Below are positions 54,901-64,000 of a DNA stretch of 64,000 nt, piece by piece. Every line of letters begins with the position of its first letter. Position 1 is the stretch's first letter. The stretch is from Rhynchonema sp. JSB1_4 (taxonomy: Eukaryota; Nematoda; Chromadorea; Monhysterida; Xyalidae), in the NCBI GenBank assembly GCA_030248065.1, contig JASAMV010000311.1, positions 1 to 64,000 of the forward strand, in the 5' to 3' direction. The position numbers and the translations under genes were made by a program. The notes under the pieces are model-generated. The model saw only the letters and a list, made by a program, of their open reading frames with translations. It did no database searches and had not been told where the DNA came from.

Positions 54901-55183
54901 TTGTTAAATGCAGGCAAAAGCAATCGATGAGCTCAAACTGGTCATTCAGTCGTTGCAACTGCAACAGGGTAGCGCCGGTGGACAGGCGCACGCACCAGGT
55001 CCACCCCAACGACATCAGCGCCAGATGCAGGCCCTGTTTGCAGGGGGCGCACCCCCACATCACATAATGGTGCCCTTTCCGATCACCATGTTGTCTGCTG
55101 CGCCGCCACAATTGTTTGGCGGGGGTAAAAAGGACCAGAAGCCGGCCATAGACCGGTCTGATGATGACCCGACCAGAGCTTGA
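51955..55183 (+). CDS. bHLH transcription factor, BHLHE22/BHLHE23 (Olig-related) type
   Basis: Exons 51955-52038 ([12 protein letters not shown]...[11 protein letters not shown]), 52155-52227 ([13 protein letters not shown]), 54453-54559 ([20 protein letters not shown]...[11 protein letters not shown]) and 54914-55183 (helix 2 end, Gln/Pro-rich tail, TGA); 177 aa if this ATG is used. N-A-R-E-R-x-R-M-H-D-L-N is the DNA-contacting basic region, and [20 protein letters not shown] is diagnostic of the BHLHE22/23 branch over Olig, which has YAHGPS. Such factors mostly repress neuronal and sensory cell genes through E-boxes. The frame is open upstream to the acceptor at 51886, so the N-terminus could be longer. 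Intron 2 carries a 1.85 kb inverted-repeat element. PKRKR is a likely nuclear signal. Confidence 0.88.
52313..54164. mobile_element. TTAA-flanked element with ~490-bp inverted arms
   Basis: TTAA|AGGGCTCGGGACATAACC and GGTTGTGTCCCGAGCCCT|TTAA. The arms match for roughly 490 bp (for example gcaacgttccaaaaatcggc against gccgattttcggaacatttc), with point changes. The middle holds (TTAGGC)n sequence. No transposase ORF. It fills most of bHLH intron 2. Confidence 0.85.
53112..53172 (+). repeat. Interstitial (TTAGGC)n tract
   Basis: About eight imperfect TTAGGC units (ggcttaggcttaggcttg...ggcttaggcttaggcttcc). Shorter tracts occur at 3662-3680, 15604-15632 and 19050-19090. Confidence 0.75.
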
Positions 55184-57099
55184 ACCCCCGGACCTGGACA
55201 AGGAGTTGTTGTTATTATAATGTACCCCCCGCGCGAGTTAAGTTATTTTGGGCAACGAGTTGTCGTCATAATTTGCATGCGAGTCGAAAGTTTCAGAAAT
55301 TCGTCAAAAGACTTTCGGCTTTGACAGCAAAAGCCTGCGCGCTTTTCTGTAATTCTCGTATGTCAAGTACGCCTTGAATAAGGCACCAAGCACCGCCAGC
55401 CGCTGCTGTTTCGGTTTAGCACGGCGTCATTTGCCCGTTTGCTATCAGTCATGCGCGGATTGGAATTTTGTGTGATGCTCTTGCAAATTCGTTGCAGTTC
55501 CGCGATTATGTTTCATTGTACAGTTCTGAAAATTATAATCGCTTGACTCTCGATTACACTGCATTTTTAATCACCACAGCAATGTGTGCATATTGTTTTT
55601 CAAGGTTTCTCTCTGTGCGTTCAAATGAGGTCTCTGTTTTATCCATCCGTTTTTTGCAATTTCTTGTGAAAACATGGGCAAATATTACATGGATTCTTAT
55701 GATCATCAACTTCATTTTGGATATTTGATTCTATACATGTAGTAACTTTGGTCTGCTATGGCCTGTGACTGTTCTGTTAGTTTCTTGACGTTTGTTCTCT
55801 TAATTCACACTTTTGACTACTTTTTCGTATTGCACAAACGTGGTTTCATGATCGTTTCTGATACGATTCGCACTCGCAGTCAAACCGTGATTCAGTCATC
55901 CTCCTAGTCTTCTCATTTTAGAGCTCAATATCTTTTCGCGAAAGAAAATTATAAAATTTGTTTTACGTACGCATGTATGTGCTGTATACGTTCGTGTTTT
56001 TACAGTAACCCGTCAAACTTGATGATGACTCACGGACTCCGCCTATCCGCGTGCTCTGATTGGTTGGCGTTCACAAAGCACAAGACATCAGAAGCTTCGT
56101 AGCGAGTTTGACAAAATCGGGGAACGACATTTCATAAGAAATGTGCGAGTCGGAGCGAAAAAAATAGAATAAGTAACATTATGATAACCTTCAAATACCA
56201 CACCGAAATACTGTCAAATCCAAATGCAAACACACCTCTGCTTGGCCACAAGCGACCCAAGTCAGCAAAGAACAAAGCAGAAGACAGGAGGCGATCTTAC
56301 GAGAAAACAACACGCACACACTCTTTTCTTTATAGTGACCTTCTGAATTCTTTGGACCCCGCAATACAGTAGCAAGAATCTGTCTAGACCGAAAATATAT
56401 AGATATATCTGTCCAAGAGCATGTGTAGGTAGACTTTCACCACCGACAGCGGGAAAACGGGAAGTGCAATTCCGCCGTTTATACATGAAAACCAACATTA
56501 ACTGGCGACTATACATCATGCAGGTGCCGTGGGCCGACTTAAAAGGCGTGTGTTTCCATCAAAATTTGTCGTAACCTGCATGTGATATGTATATGTAGCA
56601 GCAGTTGGAAAACAAAAACACGTCATTGGCCAACTGTGACACAGTTGTTGGGCTACCGAAAAGTTACATTACATAGTCCAGCACTTCTATCCCAGCAAGA
56701 ATGAAGTTTGTTCTGTTGAGCTTGATACATCAAAGTGTAAAAATAAGCAATTAGAGGAAATCAATCAAAATTAGTGTACGAACTCAAAGCAAATGTCTCG
56801 TCGAAATGATATTAGTCTCGCGTGGGCGCTCCCACCCGGGTTGTTTTGTGGATACGCATCGCTTCCGAAGCTGCACCATTGCTCTATGTAGCTTTCGCTT
56901 TGATATGCCATTTTAGGCCCAAAAATTGAACCTGATTTTGTTTTTCTTCTTAAAGCGAAACAGGTTTGTTCACATGAACGCGGTTTTCAGTTGTACAGAT
57001 TTTGAAGGATCAAACAGGCCTCAGTTTCTACTTGTAGGGCTAAATTGTAAGGTGCCTTAGTGTGACGAGAATGTGCCATTTTCAGTGATAAAGGTCATA
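55184..57099. other. Between the bHLH and neuropeptide genes
   Basis: No supported exon. The first several hundred bases may be the bHLH 3' UTR. The last few hundred should contain the neuropeptide promoter; no clear TATA box was found. Confidence 0.4.
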
Positions 57100-58506
57100 A
57101 TGAGTCAATTCACGATTGTATTACCGATGGCGCTGTGTGTGCTGGTGGTGATTGACGCACAGCCAATGATTGAATCTAGCGAGCTGAAACGAAATGGAGA
57201 TCCGGGGTTGGTTGGGTTTTGGTATTGACTGACACAGATACATTATCTTGATGTTGGTGCTCTCTCAACTACACCACAATTATAGGCACGCTCATAACTA
57301 TAAGAAATATCTCAATTTTGTATCCGCAACACTAAAGTTTCAGCTGTGTGTAAACGATTTTTGTCAACCACCACATCAAGTATACATACATACAGTACCA
57401 GCTGCAATTTTTGGCTGATTGGCGGCAAAGCCTGCCGCGCCTGCAGGCGCGGGCTCAATACAAAAGATAGCAGTGTGCCGCGCCTGCAGGCTTTGCAGGC
57501 TCAGTGCATAAGCGGTCGCATACGAGCCTGCCGCGCCTGCGCAGGCGCGGCAGGCGCGGTGAGTACACTGCTGCGCTTGCTTGTTCGTGTGACATTTAGG
57601 TTTCAACATTTAATGTCTTTCTGCGATATTTGTCCGCTTGTTTTTGTCCGTTCATCATGCCGGTTCGTACTGGATGTGGCATTTCAATTCGGAAGCTGAA
57701 ACAGAAAGTTCGTCAACTACAAATGGTAAACCACGAACGAAATGGTCAGCGAATATCGCATTTTGTGCGCGAAACCATCAAAGAAATGCACGACCTTGGG
57801 TACAAAAACCACCAAATATAGCATGAGCTTGTCCGCGCTTTTTGAGTGTTTGGTCACTTTTCGGAACATGAATAAAACGTCAAAAGTGGTTTGTTTGTCA
57901 AAAGCAGCGATGTGGATAAAATGTGACTTTGGTTACAGTTTTATTGTTCGTTTTTGCAAGGCATTTGCTCGGACAAGCGGACAAATGTCGCAGAAAGACA
58001 TAAAATGTTGAAGCGCATACGAGCCTGCGCAGGCGCGGCAGGCTCGTATGCGACCGCTTATGCACTGAGCCTGCAAAGCCTGCAGGCGCGGCACACTGCT
58101 ATCTTTTGTATTGAGCCTGCGCCTGCAGGCGCGGCAGGCTTTGCCGCCAATCAGCCAAAAATTGCAGCTGGTACTGTAGTTTGGTGATCGAATCGGATCA
58201 GACCAGACTATTTGCGGTTCTCGAAATTCGCAGCAAGTACCGTCGCAACGGTGGGGCAGGACCGATTGGTTCGATAGGCATGCGCTTGACACGTGGCATT
58301 CCGTTTTCAGAATGGATCCGATTCTGATGAAATCGCTGGGTCTTCAATCCGATCCGGCCTGGTTCGCGATCAAACGTAGTGATCATGCCGATGAAAAGAT
58401 TGCGCCGTGGCGCCATATGATGCTGAAACGAAAACGCGAGTCGAAACGTGAAAATCTGCTTAAAAATTGCTTCTACAGTCCCATGCAGTGTAATTTGCCG
58501 TTTTGA
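57100..58506 (+). CDS. Allatostatin-C / somatostatin-type neuropeptide precursor
   Basis: Two exons, 57100-57206 and 58311-58506, phase 2, 100 aa. Residues 1-20 are a signal peptide (MALCVLVVIDA region, cleavage near Ala20). Dibasic or multibasic sites are KR30-31, KR57-58, KRKR75-78 and KR81-82. The last cut would release an 18-residue C-terminal peptide, ENLLKNCFYSPMQCNLPF, ending directly at the stop codon with no amidation glycine. C-F-Y-S-P-M-Q-C has the six-residue disulfide loop with central Ser/Asn-Pro seen in arthropod and lophotrochozoan allatostatin-C (C-Y-F-N-P-I-S-C). These peptides act through somatostatin/AstC-type G-protein-coupled receptors, usually as inhibitors. The extension NLPF after the second cysteine, instead of a single Phe, is unusual. 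The 1.1 kb intron holds a 784-bp foldback. Confidence 0.85.
57393..58176. mobile_element. Mariner-type foldback with gcctgcaggcgcgg arms, TSD TA (T3)
   Basis: TA|CAGTACCAGCTGCAATTTTT...AAAAATTGCAGCTGGTACTG|TA. The arms of about 165 bp consist of gcctgcaggcgcggcaggc words. The tips match T1 and T2. It sits inside the neuropeptide intron. A 54-codon ORF in the middle has no recognisable domain. Confidence 0.85.
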
Positions 58507-60825
58507 GACATCGCGGAAATCACCAAGTGATTATAATGTGACCACAGTCTAGCCTCTTTATATTGACCACTTTGTGTTGGTGACCAGGGCAAACGTCGAT
58601 TTGGTCAGCACTCGAACGCTATCAAACGATGATGATATTTTGTAGAAGGATAACTACGCTCGGTACCCCGATCACGGACTACAAAGGGGCTAGACAGTGT
58701 GATGTTTCACAGCTAATGTTTGTTTGATCTCATGCATAACAACAGCATCTACATACATATTACTGCACACAAATGCTACGCTTTGCCACGCTCTGTCTGT
58801 CCCTCCTGTCCTTTGGTGACGTATTTCGGTATGTGCCAAAACCAATGGCACACACACACCGTTTCGGAGCATTAGGGAATAAAAGATTGCTGCATTACCA
58901 GTTTTGTCACTTTGTCATGTGTGCCAGATTTCACAAAGGATCCCCTAAGTGGCTGCTCGTACAAACCTTCCAGACCGCAACAAAGCAGCACCCAAAATGA
59001 GATTCATAAATGCCTGGGCATTTTTATGCGTGATTTTTCTCTTCGCACCCATAAATGACAGAAATTGACCGCTTTCCGGAATAAACATCTGCCGAAAAAC
59101 AGACAGACCATCACCAGCATTTTACAACCCAATTAACAACGTTGTTGCAAAAACAGTCGGTTCCGATGCGGTAATTTGGTCGAAAGGTTGATGATAAAAC
59201 GAAACATTGTATCGTGGTGACTGGCTTTGTTCTGTACCGCGGCGGCACACCGTGTCGTGTGTGTGTGTGGTGTCATTCTGACTCGCTGTATTGCTGTTTC
59301 GACAAAAAAACACAAGGTTTCATACTTTCTTCAAACTGAAACAAGAATTGGCTCTTACTACGAACAAATTGTCGTGCAGCGAACAGTTTTCAATCATCGC
59401 AAAACCGGACAGAATTTCACATCAGCACTTGTTTCACAAGATAATTTTCGCAGTTTTCCGCTTTTTTAACAAGGGGCCCATTGTAAAATTTTGAGGTTGT
59501 CACAATGTACTGTATTTCATGACAGCAGCGCACATGCAGCACAACTCAGACATTGTCATTTTTGCATCTCAACAAACATGGTTTCGTAAAGAAAAGTTCA
59601 TGTTCTTGAATTGTCGGCCCTACGGAACGCCACAAATGGTCGGAGGGTGAGTGATTGGTGCACAAGCCCACACGCGTCGCTGGCAACGACAAACATTGCA
59701 AACGATTGTAAAAGTATGGTGTCTCCGTGTTTTGGTACACAACACCCAAACACGCAAACGTTGAAGGAATCAAAACGCAAGGATTAGTATCCGTGTAATA
59801 GATCCTATACAAAGAAAAACTTATTGGGTTCAAGAACGAACAGCCAGACGGTGTCGTGCACAGGTATTCAATCAACGCGGTACCCAATAAAGCACGGATA
59901 CAAGACAAGCGTGTGTGTATGTACCTGCACCTTGTATCGATTGTGCACGCATGTTATGTGGCCACAATACAAGGATAAGATGATAGTGGGATGATGCCAT
60001 AAAACAATCTCAAATACATTCGTTCAACGAGAAAGGGGGTGGTCGTAAAAGCTTTCAAGCCGAACGCACATTGAACATTGCCTGGTCGCGGCTGATTTAT
60101 GGCCACTTTGCCTGCCAACGGGCATGTGACTAAACGATGCATGGCTGCAACTTTACATTTACGAAATACAGCCCTCATTCTTTTCTACTCAACTCTAGAA
60201 GTTGTGGATACAAAACGGTGCCAGTTTCACTCAGGCCTGCAGGTATTCTCGTTAAAAATAATCATTTCTTTTTCGATCAGGTTTGAAAGCCAAAGTGTCC
60301 TTCTATATTTCACAGACCACGATGTTACATCAACTCGTCCAAGTTTAATATACGTACTTACGTGACTCAACAGAACTACTGGCTCAACCAACACCCACAA
60401 TTTGCTCTCAAGCCGGGGTAGGGGTCAACTTTTGTAAATCTCAGGTAGTATCTCACTTTCATCAATACCTGTCTAACACACAGGTACACAGGCAGGTGTA
60501 GTGAGTGACCGATGGGGTGCTATATGTAGGTGATCCGATTGGATTAATGATGTCGCAGTGTACTTTCTGGTGCCTGTTTTTAAGACGCAACCGTGTTATT
60601 GGTTGTATTTTGGTGGCTATGTTTTTATGGACTGTGCGACGTTTGCTTTGTATTTTTTATCATTCTGGCGTAAACTCGATCACAGCAAAGCTCTAGTTCG
60701 AATATTTCAGACCTCCGCTATCCTCACCACTACATACCCTCAGATGAGTGATTCAGCAATCACTTGAACTTTTCGCTTCGCTTCCTTCCACTCTTTCCTA
60801 TCCGAATTCAATTTTTCGTCAAAAC
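58507..60825. other. Between the neuropeptide and Wnt genes
   Basis: No supported exon. It should contain the neuropeptide 3' UTR and the Wnt upstream region. ORFs here are short and lack coding character. Confidence 0.45.
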
Positions 60826-63800
60826 ATGCGCCAAATCATGATGATTGGAAACTATTTCATGTCAACAACATCGTTGGTGTTGATCAGTGTGTTTGGTGTG
60901 CTTCACGCAACGGATTTCTGGTGAGAATCAGTTTTCATTTTGTTTTGGTTATGAACGGTGTTTGAACAACAGAGTCCCTGCGGTCGATTTGGAACCCTAA
61001 CATTGATTTTTGTGCCACGCGTTCAGATGGTGTGACACGGCTCATGTCTGGAATATTCCAAACTTCCACAAAAATAAATAGACACCAACAAAAAATTTTG
61101 TGCACGTGTAGGTTCCTGTCGAACATGAAACTCTCGGCGCTGGCCGGTTCACTGGACGCCACACAGAACGGACACAGTTTCTGTGACTTGATCCCTGATC
61201 TGTCAAGGAGACAACGCAGACTGTGCGAGAAACAGGTCGGTGGTGGGGATTTGAGAAAAAACAACGGCTTTGTTTTTTTCTTGCTATCGATAGAACAGAG
61301 TATCTACGTGAAAGTGAAACACTCACTGTGAAACATCACACCATGCCCTGCTATGTGATACACATGGACACTTTGTAGCCACGTAACAGGTAACAATACT
61401 ACCTGTCTCGTCGTCTCCGACTCCCGATAGCCAGTGCAACGGCTTGGCTACAACGTGTCTCTGGGGACTGAAGGTTCTGTAGCTTTGAATACACTGTGTC
61501 TGCTGATGTTTCAGCCTGACGCAATGCACGCCCTGGAGCACGGTGTGCAGGCAGCGGTGAGTGAGTGTCAGAAACAGTTTGTCAACCAGCGATGGAATTG
61601 CAGTGTGCAGTTGCAAAGTGGATATGGAAAGGTGCTGCTAAAACGTGAGTCGATTGGATAGTTTTGGTTTTGATTTTGCAACAACGACCACATGCAACCA
61701 CGTATGCGACCCCAAAACATTTTTGAAGCTGCAAGACTGGGCCTGTCAGCAACGGCAGTGCACTCGGTGATTGGCCCGGTCTGCCTTTGTTCACGTGAAC
61801 GGCTCCAATGGCCTGGAGTAAAAATAGCTTTGTCATTTCAGTCGGTTCCCGCGAAGCAGCGTTTGTCTACGCGATCACAGCAGCAGGCGTGATGCAGTCT
61901 GTGGCTCGCGCGTGTTCAAGGTGAGAAAAGCACGCGTAGCCTAGTCGATTGAACATCTGAGCACTTTTTTCGAAGTAGCGGGTTCAATTCCAACGAGATT
62001 TTCGTGTTTTTCTTTTGCTGCACAAATTATTCAGATAACAAAGTGTCGCTCAAAACAATAATTAATTAAACAGTCTTTAAAGCGCTAACTTTTCTTATCA
62101 CAGGGGTCACATCGCAACGTGTTCGTGCGCACATCCACAACCTGTAGGTACGATTGGCACCGATCATGATGGCGAATTGTATCGGTCAGTTTGGGAGTGT
62201 CGATGCTTGTCCTGGTCGAATTTACGATGTCCAATCAAAGTCATCGAACAACGAATAAAAAAATCACCCGCAGTCGGAAGTCCAACCCTTATGATGCCAC
62301 CAAAGTGCAGGCCACGATAAATATTGAGAGCACCTGCCTGTATTGCAGCTGGGGCGGCTGCAGCGACAATCTGAAATACGCGTCCGCGTTCACTCGTCGA
62401 TTTCTGGACGCAAACGAACGAAACAGAAGGGATGGACGCGCGTTGATGAATCTGCACAACAATCGGGCTGGACGAAAGGTCAGCTGGGCGGACATACGAG
62501 CGGAACTTTGGCGTTGTTTGGTCATTTGTGTTGTGAATTGCTACCACAGACAGGTGGTTCACCAGGTCATCGTCAGAGCAAATGCACCTGACGACCACGT
62601 GACAGCAAGAACGCCTGTAAGTTGGTGTTCGCGTCGCGTGAAGCATCACTCTGCGTTCAAAAACGGTGAACAGCGTGACCAAGTGACGATCACCTGGTGC
62701 ACTTTACTTGCTCACTTGTCAAAATACATTGGCAGAAAAAAACGAGAAAAGCTCACTGGTCCACTTCACCGTGTGCATAATTGCCAAGAAGTGACCTATG
62801 ACAGAATTTCGGAGCCCCAATCTGTTCAGCGAACAAACATTTAACGTGTCCGTGTCACTGATGAAGACGTGTCACGTGTGTGGTAGGTACTCAAAATTCG
62901 AAGTAAAAAATTCATACTGACTCCACCAAGGCCGTCAAACGCACCGCGCGTCGTCAGTGCAAGTGTCACGGTGTGTCTGGTTCGTGTCTCACTCGCACAT
63001 GTTGGCTGGCGTCGGCTGCTTTTGACCAGATTGGCGCGGCTTTGTATGACAAATATGAAGTTGCGCAATTGGTTGGTGGGAAAGGATTTTTCTTTTTTTG
63101 GGCAAACTTGATGATTCGGGATAAAAGCAAATCGCTTACACTAGTAGACCGATCCGATTGATGTGATCGGTCTGCTCTGATAACTAAGTTTGGCATCGGC
63201 CTGGGTTCGAGATTTTTTATGGATATGTTGATTGAAACATCAGTTTGTTCCTGATTTTCAAGGTGACCATCAGTCCGAAGGGCAATGCACTGCTACCCAT
63301 TCAATCGTCGATGTTGCATGACCAGTCGCCATCGTATCACACACACTTCGATAATGTGCAGATCAAAACGGTATGAGTTTGTTGTAATGCTCATTTATTT
63401 TTGCAGTTTGTGATGTCAGAATCGAAATACCATTGCCACAAAAAACGGGTACGCCGTTAAAAAGTGACATGACGAGGCTCTTCGTCTTCTGTCCCCATGA
63501 AATTAATTCTCAATTTAAGCTTGATTTGAGATTACCACTGCTATATCTTGATCGTTCACTGTGAACGGAGGATCACCAGAAGTGATCTGGTGGAAGTATG
63601 TACCTATACCGCTTGGGTCTGCATTTCAGTCAGTGAAAGGCAACGAAATCAATAAAAAACGTCGATCACCCGGTCTGCAGAGAGTGCGCAATTCTGAGTT
63701 GGTGTTCTTCGAGCCATCGCCTGACTACTGTGATTTCGATGGACACGCTGGTTGGCCGGACTTTCACTTTCTCCGCATTTTCTGAAACTTTCGGTCAATC

Positions 63801-64000
63801 GCGTCAAACCTATAATAGTAATCGATCCGTTCAGATCAGCATAAGCAGATCACTTGTACATGTGATCGGCATCCTGTTGGATTATCGTGTGTGACGCCGG
63901 TTATAAACAAATTCGAAGCATTATCGGACTGTAGTCACAAAGTTCAAACTGTTTCATGCACAGGTTCCCTCGGCACAACCGGACGTCGATGCAATGTGAG
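60826..64000 (+). CDS. Wnt2: Wnt2-type secreted ligand, 3' end cut by window
   Basis: Ten exons with matching phases: 60826-60920 (signal peptide, [12 protein letters not shown]), 61112-61235 ([15 protein letters not shown]), 61515-61644 ([12 protein letters not shown]), 61842-61920 ([14 protein letters not shown]), 62104-62184, 62349-62478 ([31 protein letters not shown]), 62931-63071 ([16 protein letters not shown]), 63263-63370, 63681-63750 ([12 protein letters not shown]) and 63964-64000 (SLGTTGRRC). About 331 residues are present, including the serine in CHGVSGSC that is acylated by Porcupine and needed for Frizzled binding. F-A/x-R-x-F-x-D-A-x-E-R...[16 protein letters not shown] favours Wnt2 over other subfamilies. 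The C-terminal cysteine-rich thumb lies outside the window. The 63263 exon adds sequence with no obvious counterpart. Confidence 0.92.

Noticed and set aside
55468..55728. 86-codon hydrophobic ORF downstream of the bHLH gene
   Set aside because: Lies where the 3' UTR is expected, has no splice partners, and its residue bias follows the AT-rich sequence.
57657..57824. 54-codon ORF inside the foldback in the neuropeptide intron as a transposase remnant
   Set aside because: No recognisable DDE, zinc-finger or other motif; too short to support.
60826..64000. Assignment to Wnt1 or Wnt4
   Set aside because: The DAxER...[13 protein letters not shown] and [15 protein letters not shown] context fits Wnt2 best, although only a tree would settle it.

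Overview
The window is animal (bilaterian invertebrate) nuclear DNA. The genes are split by GT-AG introns. They include a Wnt2-type ligand, a BHLHE22/23-type bHLH factor, extracellular proteins built from thrombospondin type 1 (TSP1) and CCP/Sushi modules, an acyltransferase-3/NRF-6-type membrane protein, and a peptide precursor of allatostatin-C/somatostatin type. The species cannot be named from the sequence alone. Exon joins below were made by hand by requiring splice dinucleotides, open frames and matching phases.

Layout. 1.6-26.05 kb (minus): one large gene, 30 exons, 4,761 coding nt (1,586 aa). It encodes a secreted or surface protein: signal peptide, dermatopontin-like region, Cys-rich region, Asn/Gln-rich linker, Ala/Gly hydrophobic segment, six TSP1 modules, a run of CCP-like modules and a C-terminal hydrophobic tail. 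Its 7.6 kb intron holds a second small acidic gene (about 10-10.8 kb, minus) between layers of inverted repeats. 27.9-30.2 kb (minus): a long polar coding region whose open frame changes twice. 33.1-34.6 kb: two candidate exons. 34.7-37.8 kb (minus): an unrecognised protein made of three tandem modules of about 115 aa. 37.8-44.9 kb: almost pure mobile DNA. 44.9-45.7 kb (plus): part of an acyltransferase-3 gene. 46.3-48.9 kb: a giant foldback element with minisatellite arms. 49.4-50.5 kb (plus): a small single-pass CCP receptor-like protein. 52.0-55.2 kb (plus): the bHLH gene. 57.1-58.5 kb (plus): the neuropeptide precursor. 60.8 kb to the end (plus): Wnt2, cut by the window edge.

Mobile DNA makes up a large share. 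At least five kinds of short non-autonomous inverted-repeat elements can be separated by their target-site duplications (TSDs): 8-bp (hAT-like, CAGGGTTGG/CAGTGGTT tips), TTA/TAA (PIF/Harbinger-like, GGCCGC-type tips), TA with CAGTACC tips, TA with TTGGTCGCAC tips, and TTAA (piggyBac-like, AGGG tips). Many are foldbacks whose arms consist of element-specific short tandem words. They fill introns of nearly every gene and in two cases start within about 20 bp of a 3' splice site. A 9-base word, TGAAACATC, occurs about 15 times on the two strands, often inside introns or at 3' splice sites.
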